Positions 8,978 to 16,633 of a DNA stretch of 36,825 nt are shown piece by piece (positions within the stretch are counted from its first letter, which is position 1; every line of letters starts with the position of its first letter). A model generated the notes under the pieces. The model was not told the origin of the DNA and ran no database searches. It saw only the letters and a list, made by a program, of their open reading frames with translations. This DNA comes from Armatimonadota bacterium. GTDB taxonomy: Bacteria > Armatimonadota > Hebobacteria > CAIYQO01. The position numbers were made by a program, and so were the translations under genes. The stretch is from the NCBI GenBank assembly GCA_020060775.1, contig JAGUZN010000174.1:1-36825 (forward strand), given 5' to 3'.

Positions 8978-11900
8978 TTACCGTTGTCCCGACCACGGCC
9001 GGGGGGTCTGCAGTACAATCATGCGGTAGTTGTACGGCGAAATGGGAAAGACGAGTTGGCCATTCTCGATCCGTGCATACTCGGCCGCGCTGTTATCGTA
9101 CAACTCGCCCTCCTTTTTCGGTGCGTCCCAGTCCTTCACACGGAAGCCGGTGGCGTGCACGGCATTGATGGCTGTCACCGTTCGCCAGTCGTCGAAGCCC
9201 AGTTGTTTCCAATCGATGTCGAGCTGGACGGGTCCCGTGTAGTCGCCATGATTGTAGAGTACCACCACCGCTTGATGGATGCCGTCCAACCCGGTGTCGT
9301 AATTGCTGTAGTATTGGTAAGCATAGAGACCGTAGTGGGGGACGGGCTTGAGCGGCGTCTTGACATAAAAGCTGGCGAAGAACTCGGGGCGTTCCAGCTT
9401 CGTGATCTGCTGTTCCCAGTATGGGATGAAGCGATTGAATGGGCTGAACAGGTGATAGCGATTGAACGGCACAAGTTCGCGCTCGGTGAGGTAGCCTTCG
9501 AGGTGCCCCAGGCGTCCGAACCAGCCGGTGCCCCTGTAACAATCATGCAACCACTGCAGTCCGGTCCATTGGTCCCAGAGCTCGGAGAAGCCGTACTGCT
9601 TCAGCGCGGCCTCGGTGATGCGGCCCTGACTGAGAAAATGATTCCAGTGCCCAAAATTGCTGCCCATGTATTGGGCGCGGAAGGTATCGGGACGCAGCAA
9701 GGTGTGGTAGGTGGGGTTGTGTGCGTTGATAAACGAGTTGCCGTTTTCCCCATCATAGATGCCGATGACATACGACTCGTAGACCATGTGCGGCCCAATC
9801 GAAGCATGCCACCATAAGCCTCCGCCCGGGAAGACGGTGTTCTGGATATTGTAGATGCGCTTGGCGATCTGGCGATGTCCCAACAGCGAGAGCGTCGGCG
9901 CAATGCTCCCATCCTGCCGCCGATAGCCGGCATTCGCGTCCGGATTGCTCGAGTACACAGGATCGCTGACATCGAAGTACCCACCGGGCACCGGGTTCTG
10001 GTCGAAGAACCGCTTGAAGCGCCAGGCGTAGTAGTCCTGCAGGCTGCGGGACGCCGTAGTTACGGCCACGCGGCCGTTGGCATACTTGCCGCGCCAACGT
10101 TCGCTCTCATTTGACAGCCACTCGTCGCCGAATTCCTGCATGGCGGGATCATTGGCGGCCATCACGTGCAGGGTTGTGTGATGCACCGTACGGGCTTCGA
10201 TACCGGGCAAGTTCGGACCGTACATGCGCCCATTTCTCACCTGGTGCTTGTTCACCCAGTGATCCTGGAACGGCACCCAGTTTTCCTCGGTATCTTGCCA
10301 GTGGCCGATGGCCAGCAGGTTGCGTCGAAAGGCGTCACCCTCCGCCGTGCGCTGCAGTTTGGGACGTACCGGGGTGGCTACGAAGCCAAACGGGATCTCG
10401 AGCGGCGCGGTGAGTGTTATTGGCCGGTTGATAAATTCCACGCGAATCGTGCCGCCGGTCTCGGCGGAGAGCACGCGCAGACTGCTGCCGACATCCTGCA
10501 CTTCATACGGTCCCACCGTTTCGGTAGTCCATTGGATGCCGCCGACCCCGTTGCCCAGCCAGATGCTGCCGGGCGAGCCGGTGTAGCCTTCGGGTTTCAA
10601 CTTGCCGGTGTTGCGCATGGAGTAGTCGGTCGCGTTAATGACATCGCTGAACTGCGGGGTGAAGGGTATCTCAAAGGCCAGCGACTGAATGGCGGCCTCC
10701 CCATCAGGGATGAGCGTGAGGTTGGACCAGACTAAACCGTCGTACTCGATGCTGAAACGGTTTTCCAGCGTCAGGTTGCCGTGTCGCACACGACGGATGC
10801 CCTCCACGCGGCTGTTCGTGAGCTTCGTCCATTCGATATCCGTCGTAACGGCTCCCGCAGCGCAAGGCCCATCGGCGGTCTCGAGCGTGAGACCCATCGG
10901 CGCGCGCAGCGTCTCCTTGCCCTGCGTGGTCACCGACTTCGGGTAGAGGGTGTCGCCGAAATCGTAGGTGCGACCCCAGAGGCTGACAGTGTTGCCCTTG
11001 ACGACGATATCGCTCCAGGGATACGGCGGCTCGTCCGGCTGATCATGCCCCAGCGTGTTGCCGTACCAGGCGGGCAAGGGGTTCTTGTCAAATGACTCCG
11101 CCACGCGCTCCAACTCTTTGCGGCCTGAGCGGAATATCAGGGCGACGTGGTAGGTCCCCTCGGGCAGCTTCGCGGTCGGGATGTCCACCACCGCATGGTA
11201 GTCGGTGAAGCCGGCATACCGCTGCTGCCACACCCGCTTGCCGTGCTGGTTCGTCACCTGTACGTCCAGCGACAGCTTCGCCGGATCGTGGGCGGCATGG
11301 TTGATGAAGTCCACTTCGTAGCGGACGAGCCCGCGGCTGGGGTACTTGCGCAGGTAGGTATCCGCCTTTTGCGGGCGGAGAACCGGATACCCGGCGGAGG
11401 TGATAATGGTTCCGCTGGCGGCATCGCGCACTGTCAGGGTGATCGTGCTGGTGCGGAAGTCGACGATGCGCCCAACATACTCGTAAGCGGTGGTTCCGCC
11501 GGCCGGGATGGTGATGGTTTTCTCGTCCGTCAGTTCTCCGCTGTTCGTGGTCACCGTGCAGATGACCGTGCGCGGTTGCGCTGCGGTGTTCACCAGTTCG
11601 GTGATGAAGTGTGGCTTACCCTGGCTGATCTCGCCGATGCTTTGCTGGCGAGTCACCACCCCCGTGTCGCCGAACACCACGCGTCCGGCCGGGGCGCCGC
11701 GGCGCGCATGACCCTCCTCCGATGTCCCGCGATTGCCCCAGGCCCAACTCTGAATGCCGGTGCGGATGGTGTGCCAGCAGCGCATGAAGTTCATGTGCCA
11801 AACATCACCGACAGCGGGCGCCGGTATCGCAAACGCCTCCAGCGGTATTGCCATCTCCAAATGCCACCCTTCCATATCCAGGGTGGACGCGGTTTTCCAC

Positions 11901-13222
11901 GACGGATCCCAACCGAGCGTAATGAAGCCGGGGGTGTCGCCGAGGCGGCTGCCTTTTACATGTCCGGCGAAGGTGAAGTCATACCGGGTGTCGATGCCGT
12001 TGACATACAGGTTGTATAAATCGCCGCCGGGGGCCGGGTACTGCACCTGCAGGTGAAAGGCGTCGTCCGCGTCCACGTTGGCATCGAATACGGTGATGCC
12101 CTTTTTCAGCATAGCGGCGATCATCGGCGTGTTGCCAACGATCTCCCGCGGTGGGGGACAGTGGTAGTAGATGTAGAGAAACTTGTCGTCATAGCCCAGC
12201 GCAATGCGATCTTTGAGGTCACTCAAGTCGCCGCCGTCGGCATAGGCGGAGAACCCGCCCTGGATGTGGATGGCGTGCATGCCCATCACGGTTGCGGCGC
12301 GATTCCACTCACCGGTCTGGATGATGCCATCGATGGTTGGCGTGGTCGCGAATTTGGGCATCGTCACCTGCAGCGGCAACTGCACCGCGCCTTGCTGGCG
12401 CCAGCGACGAGCCATGTCGGATTCCGTGAGCGGCCGATCCCAGATGGCAAAGTCATCCAACCAGCGGTTCCAGGTTTCAGCTCCCGGGCCGATGTGGCCG
12501 ATGACGATCTCGTCGATATCGCGCGGCATGGTAAACGGACCCTCGCCCTTGATGACGCCATCGATAAGGAGCGTCGTCTTGCCGTCGTCATAGTTTATGG
12601 TGATCTGATGCACCAGGGCGACATCGAAGTCGATGGTGAACGCGAGGCGCTGGTTGCCGGGGCCCTCCAACACCAGCTGCCCGGGGGCCAGCTTGCCGAA
12701 ACTCACCGTGCTTCCGGGCGCGCGCAGCTCGAAAAAGGTCTCGCGCAGGGGGGTGGAGACATCCCAGGTGCGCATGGCGGTGCGATGTGGTACGTCCTTG
12801 TTTTTATCCTGCGTCGGCGTATAGTCCCATCCCTGGCCCTGGAAGAGGAAGGAGATCGAGCCGCGTGTGGATGAGACTTTTCCGTGAGTCTGGAAGGCGA
12901 CAGCCTGGTCGGTCTTGCCGAGCGGCATGACCATCCAGCTTCCGCCGAGACCGCCACTGCGCAAGTCTTCAAAGAGGCGAACGGCAGTCGGACTTAACGG
13001 TCGACCGGCCTCACCGGTACTGATGCGCTGCGGCCCACCGATACTCCCTGCCGGGTCGGCGTTGTAGAAGCCGGGCAGCTCCGGTGTGAGGACTTTATAT
13101 TGTTCGTAGGGATCCTTTGAACCGAAATCGACAAGGAACAGGCGGGTCGCCTCGGCGGATGCTGTGTCCGCCCAGCACGCCGCCAGCAGCGTGAGGAGCA
13201 AGCCGATGAGAAGGTGACGCAT
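8978..13222 (-). CDS. Secreted lipoprotein-like GH123-related glycosidase, paralogue of 3724-7542
   Basis: The frame is open further upstream, but AGGAG 7 nt before the ATG at 13222 sets the start, giving 1414 residues. Residues 1-16 read MRHLLIGLLLTLLAAC, a signal peptide with an LAAC lipobox, so Cys16 may be lipidated; an ASA site a few residues later would allow ordinary cleavage. A LamG-like domain (about 80-275: GSISFLFQGQGW, WLDDFAIWDRPLTESDM) is followed by a CBM9-like domain (about 290-520: TPTIDGIIQTGEW, FLYIYYHC). Next come the beta-sandwich with FGFVATPVRPK and a TIM-barrel-like region with GGYFDVSDP and GIYDGENGN, the likely catalytic segment. Architecture and motifs parallel the other GH123-like gene, with clear divergence. 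It heads a probable operon with the Ogl-like gene and has its own promoter at 13330-13358. Confidence 0.8.
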   Translation of the reverse strand: MRHLLIGLLLTLLAACWADTASAEATRLFLVDFGSKDPYEQYKVLTPELPGFYNADPAGSIGGPQRISTGEAGRPLSPTAVRLFEDLRSGGLGGSWMVMPLGKTDQAVAFQTHGKVSSTRGSISFLFQGQGWDYTPTQDKNKDVPHRTAMRTWDVSTPLRETFFELRAPGSTVSFGKLAPGQLVLEGPGNQRLAFTIDFDVALVHQITINYDDGKTTLLIDGVIKGEGPFTMPRDIDEIVIGHIGPGAETWNRWLDDFAIWDRPLTESDMARRWRQQGAVQLPLQVTMPKFATTPTIDGIIQTGEWNRAATVMGMHAIHIQGGFSAYADGGDLSDLKDRIALGYDDKFLYIYYHCPPPREIVGNTPMIAAMLKKGITVFDANVDADDAFHLQVQYPAPGGDLYNLYVNGIDTRYDFTFAGHVKGSRLGDTPGFITLGWDPSWKTASTLDMEGWHLEMAIPLEAFAIPAPAVGDVWHMNFMRCWHTIRTGIQSWAWGNRGTSEEGHARRGAPAGRVVFGDTGVVTRQQSIGEISQGKPHFITELVNTAAQPRTVICTVTTNSGELTDEKTITIPAGGTTAYEYVGRIVDFRTSTITLTVRDAASGTIITSAGYPVLRPQKADTYLRKYPSRGLVRYEVDFINHAAHDPAKLSLDVQVTNQHGKRVWQQRYAGFTDYHAVVDIPTAKLPEGTYHVALIFRSGRKELERVAESFDKNPLPAWYGNTLGHDQPDEPPYPWSDIVVKGNTVSLWGRTYDFGDTLYPKSVTTQGKETLRAPMGLTLETADGPCAAGAVTTDIEWTKLTNSRVEGIRRVRHGNLTLENRFSIEYDGLVWSNLTLIPDGEAAIQSLAFEIPFTPQFSDVINATDYSMRNTGKLKPEGYTGSPGSIWLGNGVGGIQWTTETVGPYEVQDVGSSLRVLSAETGGTIRVEFINRPITLTAPLEIPFGFVATPVRPKLQRTAEGDAFRRNLLAIGHWQDTEENWVPFQDHWVNKHQVRNGRMYGPNLPGIEARTVHHTTLHVMAANDPAMQEFGDEWLSNESERWRGKYANGRVAVTTASRSLQDYYAWRFKRFFDQNPVPGGYFDVSDPVYSSNPDANAGYRRQDGSIAPTLSLLGHRQIAKRIYNIQNTVFPGGGLWWHASIGPHMVYESYVIGIYDGENGNSFINAHNPTYHTLLRPDTFRAQYMGSNFGHWNHFLSQGRITEAALKQYGFSELWDQWTGLQWLHDCYRGTGWFGRLGHLEGYLTERELVPFNRYHLFSPFNRFIPYWEQQITKLERPEFFASFYVKTPLKPVPHYGLYAYQYYSNYDTGLDGIHQAVVVLYNHGDYTGPVQLDIDWKQLGFDDWRTVTAINAVHATGFRVKDWDAPKKEGELYDNSAAEYARIENGQLVFPISPYNYRMIVLQTPRPWSGQR

Positions 13223-13329
13223 TGAGTGTACTCCTTTGAAAACAGCCTCTCGGTATCGCAATAATTTCAATGGTCCTGCTTCCCTGCTGGTGACCGGTGG
13301 GCGGGGAAGGCATGGCGATACAGTTCACG

Positions 13330-13358
13330 AATATAGAGCCAAGCACCTCGGCGGTCAA
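13330..13358 (-). promoter_or_regulatory. Sigma-70 promoter of the GH123-like/Ogl-like operon
   Basis: On the minus strand, TTGACC (13353-13358), a 17-nt spacer and TATATT (13330-13335). It gives a leader of about 100 nt before the ATG at 13222. Confidence 0.7.
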
Positions 13359-13380
13359 CTCCCGGACGCGGGTTGTCGAT

Positions 13381-13396
13381 AGTAAACGCGTTTACT
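13381..13396. promoter_or_regulatory. Perfect 16-bp LacI-type palindrome AGTAAACGCGTTTACT
   Basis: Fully self-complementary, with the central CpG and A/T-rich arms characteristic of LacI/GalR operators (cre-like). It lies about 23 bp upstream of the -35 box of the GH123-like operon promoter, centred near -66. That position would suit activation or a looping site better than simple steric repression. The divergent ROK promoter starts about 310 bp away. Confidence 0.7.
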
Positions 13397-13704
13397 GCGT
13401 CGGGATATCGGTGATCGGATACATCGATCCGGGACACCGAGACAGCCTACTCACTTACGGGTACTTGTCCAGTTAGACACCCGACAGGGAAAATCGATCT
13501 TTTCTTCAGAAAAAGCGGCGGAAGTACCCGCATGACTGGCACGGGGCGGTTGCCGGACATGTCTGGGCGTGCGGAGACGTCCTATATGAGCTCACAATGC
13601 TGATTTTCGCCCTCCAATGCACTTCTCCTGCCGGATTTGTCACGATAGTATTACCGGTAACCGGTACCTGCCTATCCCCTTGTCTTGTTTTCGGCATTGT
13701 GCTA
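13397..13704. other. Long divergent intergenic region with TTACCGGTAA element
   Basis: No gene is visible in this 308-bp part of the spacer between the GH123-like operon and the ROK gene. It contains the 10-bp palindrome TTACCGGTAA (13651-13660), followed directly by CCGGTACC, so that ACCGGT occurs twice with 1 bp between copies. It also contains a GACATGTC palindrome within an imperfect 14-bp one (around 13553-13566). The ACCGGT pair sits about 45 bp upstream of the ROK -35 box and may bind a regulator. Confidence 0.4.
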
Positions 13705-13733
13705 TTGACAGGCGGGGGGTTGCACGCTATATT
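13705..13733 (+). promoter_or_regulatory. Strong sigma-70 promoter of the ROK gene
   Basis: A perfect TTGACA (13705-13710), 17-nt spacer, and TATATT (13728-13733). The predicted start, near 13740, falls inside the inverted repeat 13731-13755, so the promoter is well placed for autorepression. Confidence 0.8.
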
Positions 13734-13755
13734 CATTACGAACCTGGTAATGAAT
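13731..13755. promoter_or_regulatory. Inverted repeat ATTCATTAC-N7-GTAATGAAT, probable ROK operator
   Basis: Perfect 9-bp arms overlap the -10 box and transcription start of the ROK-family gene. The A/T-rich symmetric form resembles the long operators of NagC/Mlc-type ROK repressors, which are known to autoregulate. Binding by this protein is inferred from position. Confidence 0.7.
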
Positions 13756-13770
13756 GAATAGGTAGGAGGC

Positions 13771-15012
13771 ATGGTGAAGGAAACTCGCGGACGACTGACA
13801 CTGCTAAAGCGGGCTAACCGTGCGCAAATCGCATTGGCGGTACGTCGACATGGAGCGATCTCTCGCGTGCAGCTTGCGCGGAGCACCGGATTGAGCGTGA
13901 CCTGCGTATGCGGGCTGGTCGATGATCTGATCACCGACGGCGTGTTGGTGGAAACCGGCACTGCCCTGGGTCCGCGCGGTGGACCGAGCGTGCTGTTGCA
14001 GATCAATCCTGATGGCCCGCCGCTCGCCGGTGTCTTTCTCGCGCCCGAGGAGTTCTGCGTTATCATCGCCAATCCGTTGGGCGAGACATTGGTGCGGCAG
14101 GATTATCCCTACGAATCGAGCGATGAATCGCCGCAGTCAGTGGTGAGGCGCATCGCGAATGGCATCATTCACTGCATGGCATCTACCGGAAAGCGACTTG
14201 ATGATCTGCGCGGCATCGGGGTGGCGGTGGCCGGCATGGTTGACCCTGTGCGTGGCGTGGTGGTCACCATGGCGAACCGGCGGGGCTGGGATGATGTGCC
14301 GCTCGGCGATTGGTTGCATGAAGCGTTAGCGGTACCGGCGTATTTGGAGCATTCGGTGCGGGCAGGCGCGCTGGCCTCGCAGTGGTTCACCGAGGAATCG
14401 CGTGACGGTGGCGCATTGTATGTCATGGTGTCGAACGGCATCGGCGCGGCGGTCGTCCACAACTTTGAGATTATTCGCGGCATCCATTCTTCCGCCGGCG
14501 AGTTGGGGCATATTACCGTCGTGCCCGATGGTCCGCAATGTGGCTGCGGCAAGCACGGCTGCCTGGAGCGCGTCGCCTCAGACCTGGCCTTTATTCAGTC
14601 CATCTGGCCGGGCTGCGCACAACATGAAGATGATATGCCCACGGTCGAACGCGAGACGAGGGTGCGCGATGGGATCGCGATGGCGCAACGCGGCGAAGCC
14701 CGCGCCATCACTGCCTTGAACAGCATCGCTCGCTACCTGGGTCTGGGCATCGCCAACGCCATCACCCTGCTCGATCCGCAAACGGTATTCATTGGCGGCA
14801 CGCTCATCGATGCCGCTCCAGAATTCGTCATTGACTTGATTCGCCAGGAGGCCGTGCGGCAACTCCCGGTTCGCGTGCGCGGGGTGGAGATCACGCCTTT
14901 TCTCGACCACCAGGCGTTCATGCTGCGCGGGTCCATCGGCCTGGTGCTCTGGCAGCCTTACCGGCAGTTGCGGGAAGATACCATGACCGCGCGTTCTGTG
15001 AGCAAACTGTAA
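13771..15012 (+). CDS. ROK-family transcriptional repressor (NagC/Mlc/XylR type)
   Basis: 413 residues. Residues about 12-62 form a winged HTH (NRAQIALAVRRHGAISRVQLARSTGLS) followed by the GPRGGPS wing typical of ROK repressors. The remainder is the ROK fold: GVAVAGMVDP and NRRGWDDVPL, then GELGH (243-247) and the zinc site His247, Cys257, Cys259, Cys264 in CGCGKHGCLE. The ATP-binding DxGxT motif of true sugar kinases is missing at the start of the ROK domain (GVFLAPEEF), as in Mlc/NagC, so it is a sugar-responsive regulator and not the missing kinase. RBS AGGAGG precedes the ATG. It diverges from the GH123-like operon and lies just upstream of the six-gene sugar operon, both plausible targets. 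Confidence 0.95.
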   Translation: MVKETRGRLTLLKRANRAQIALAVRRHGAISRVQLARSTGLSVTCVCGLVDDLITDGVLVETGTALGPRGGPSVLLQINPDGPPLAGVFLAPEEFCVIIANPLGETLVRQDYPYESSDESPQSVVRRIANGIIHCMASTGKRLDDLRGIGVAVAGMVDPVRGVVVTMANRRGWDDVPLGDWLHEALAVPAYLEHSVRAGALASQWFTEESRDGGALYVMVSNGIGAAVVHNFEIIRGIHSSAGELGHITVVPDGPQCGCGKHGCLERVASDLAFIQSIWPGCAQHEDDMPTVERETRVRDGIAMAQRGEARAITALNSIARYLGLGIANAITLLDPQTVFIGGTLIDAAPEFVIDLIRQEAVRQLPVRVRGVEITPFLDHQAFMLRGSIGLVLWQPYRQLREDTMTARSVSKL

Positions 15013-15016
15013 CCGT

Positions 15017-15187
15017 TTAGAAGCTGTTTTCACCGTCTCTGTCCGGTCTCGCGTGATCTTTTCGCGCCTGCTGGTCTGGGGTCTCCTCACCCTATCGGTC
15101 TCTGATAGCGCCTCGGAGCCCCAAGACCAGCCGTCACGAAGATCTACAGCGCGATCCGCGAACAGATCCTGTGGACACAGCTTCTTA
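15017..15187. mobile_element. MITE-like palindromic element with TTA flanking repeats (or structured leader)
   Basis: TTA occurs at 15017-15019 and again at 15185-15187. Between them, 165 bp begin GAAGCTGT and end ACAGCTTC; the terminal repeats match at 13 of 16 positions. The interior is also palindromic: 15055-15060 pairs with 15139-15144; 15071-15086 pairs with 15115-15130 as 7+4+4 bp with single-base bulges; 15092-15096 pairs with 15104-15108 around a 7-nt loop. No transposase is encoded. Inverted ends with a 3-bp TNA duplication are a hallmark of some IS5-family elements, so a non-autonomous MITE is plausible. The right end abuts the RBS of the next gene. An attenuator-type leader RNA or ROK-gene terminator is the alternative; no U-tract follows. 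Confidence 0.5.
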
Positions 15188-15200
15188 GAGGAGAACCGGC

Positions 15201-16595
15201 GTGCAAGTCGGCTTTGCACAGCAGAAGATCACTCCGCCGCTGGGGACCGTACTCGGCGGGCAGTTGCATCCCAACCATGCCGAAGCCGTCGAGAGCGATC
15301 TGTACGCCCGGGCGATGGCTATCCGCGATGGCGAGATGACGGCATTGCTGATCAGTTGTGATGTCCTCTTATTCTCCAATGAGCTGGCCGATGTCATCCG
15401 CCGGGAAATCGCCGCGCTGTTACCCATTCCGCTTGAGCAGGTCATCCTCGCCGCCACCCACACGCACAGCGGGCCCAGTCTGGATACGCTGTTGGGCGTT
15501 GAGGCGGATGTTGCCTATCTCGACGCATTGCCGGCGTTGATTGCCGATGCGGCTCGTGCGGCATACGGCAACCTGGCGGAGGCCCATCTCTTCACGTCTC
15601 GCGCCACGGCGGAAGGCCTCGCCTTTAACCGGCGCGGCGTGATGGCGGATGGATCGGTGCAGACACATCCGCTGAAGAAAGATCCGCATCTGATTGGCCT
15701 GGAAGGACCGACCGATCCCGAGGTTGGGATCCTGTACGCCTGTGATGTCAACGGACAGTTCCTTGGCGGTCTCGTGAATTTTGCCTGCCATGGCACGGTG
15801 ATGAGTCGCTATAGCACGGCGATCTCTGCCGACTACATGGGACAGGCTTGCCGGCACTTCGCCGCACTAATGCAGCCCGAGGCGGTGGTCTTATTCGTCA
15901 ACGGCGCTTGCGGCAATATCTGCCAGGTCAACGCGCTCGATCCAACGACCCGCGAGGTGGGGCCGGCGTGGGCCAAGCATATGGGCGCGCGCATTGCCCT
16001 CGCCGCCGCCGCCGCGATCCGGCGTGGCGACGTCTCCCCGGTTAGTACCCTGCGTGTCGATGCCGCTACGCTCACCCTGCCGCGCCGCCGGATACCGGTG
16101 GCGATGGTGGAGCAGGCGCTGGCGCGTTCTCGTCGACCGCTGCCGGTCGGCGATGTGCGGCTCAGTGATTACGGCGTGGAGTCGTTCGATACCCTGCCCC
16201 CCTCCATGCTGTCATTGGAGGAGCTGTTTCGCTCCCCGCTGTGGGAATCGTTTGGCGCGGCGGAACTGCTGGCGATCCATGCGGAGTATCAACATTCCCC
16301 GGTGATGGAATTGCCGATAGGACTCATCACCGGCGGCGATTTCGCCCTCATCACCGTCCCCTGTGAGCTATTCACCGAATGGGGGCTGGAGATTAAAGCG
16401 CGTTCGCCCTACGCGTATACGTTCATTGCCGAACTATGCAACGGTTATGCCGGCTACGTGCCCACCGAATCGGCTTTCATGCGCGAGGGGGGGTACGAGA
16501 CAAAGCTATTGAGCACCTCGAAACTCGACATCGCGGCCGGGAGGCTGATCACCGAGCACATCGTCGATCGTCTGCGCGCTTCCCGGAGACCATAA
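15201..16595 (+). CDS. Neutral/alkaline ceramidase-like amidohydrolase
   Basis: 464 residues starting at a GTG, with GAGGAG 7-8 nt upstream. The N-terminus VGFAQQKITPPLG and the downstream AATHTHSGPS (about residues 89-98) match the neutral ceramidase N-terminal domain family; the HTHSGP histidines bind zinc in the characterised enzymes. FACHGTVM and VNGACGNICQ segments also fit, the latter holding the active-site serine region in ceramidases (here NGACGN). No signal peptide, so cytoplasmic, unlike secreted ceramidases, and it lacks the C-terminal immunoglobulin-like domain. Family chemistry is amide hydrolysis. In this operon an N-acyl amino sugar or other small amide seems more likely than ceramide (inference). 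First gene of the operon, 38 bp before the aminotransferase. Confidence 0.8.
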   Translation: MQVGFAQQKITPPLGTVLGGQLHPNHAEAVESDLYARAMAIRDGEMTALLISCDVLLFSNELADVIRREIAALLPIPLEQVILAATHTHSGPSLDTLLGVEADVAYLDALPALIADAARAAYGNLAEAHLFTSRATAEGLAFNRRGVMADGSVQTHPLKKDPHLIGLEGPTDPEVGILYACDVNGQFLGGLVNFACHGTVMSRYSTAISADYMGQACRHFAALMQPEAVVLFVNGACGNICQVNALDPTTREVGPAWAKHMGARIALAAAAAIRRGDVSPVSTLRVDAATLTLPRRRIPVAMVEQALARSRRPLPVGDVRLSDYGVESFDTLPPSMLSLEELFRSPLWESFGAAELLAIHAEYQHSPVMELPIGLITGGDFALITVPCELFTEWGLEIKARSPYAYTFIAELCNGYAGYVPTESAFMREGGYETKLLSTSKLDIAAGRLITEHIVDRLRASRRP

Positions 16596-16633
16596 AACAA
16601 TTTTGCACAAGCATCCTGATAGGAGGGAATTCC

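Noticed and set aside
13506..14072. 188-codon minus-strand frame over the ROK promoter and gene start
   Set aside because: It runs through the strong ROK promoter and wHTH coding region; no motif.
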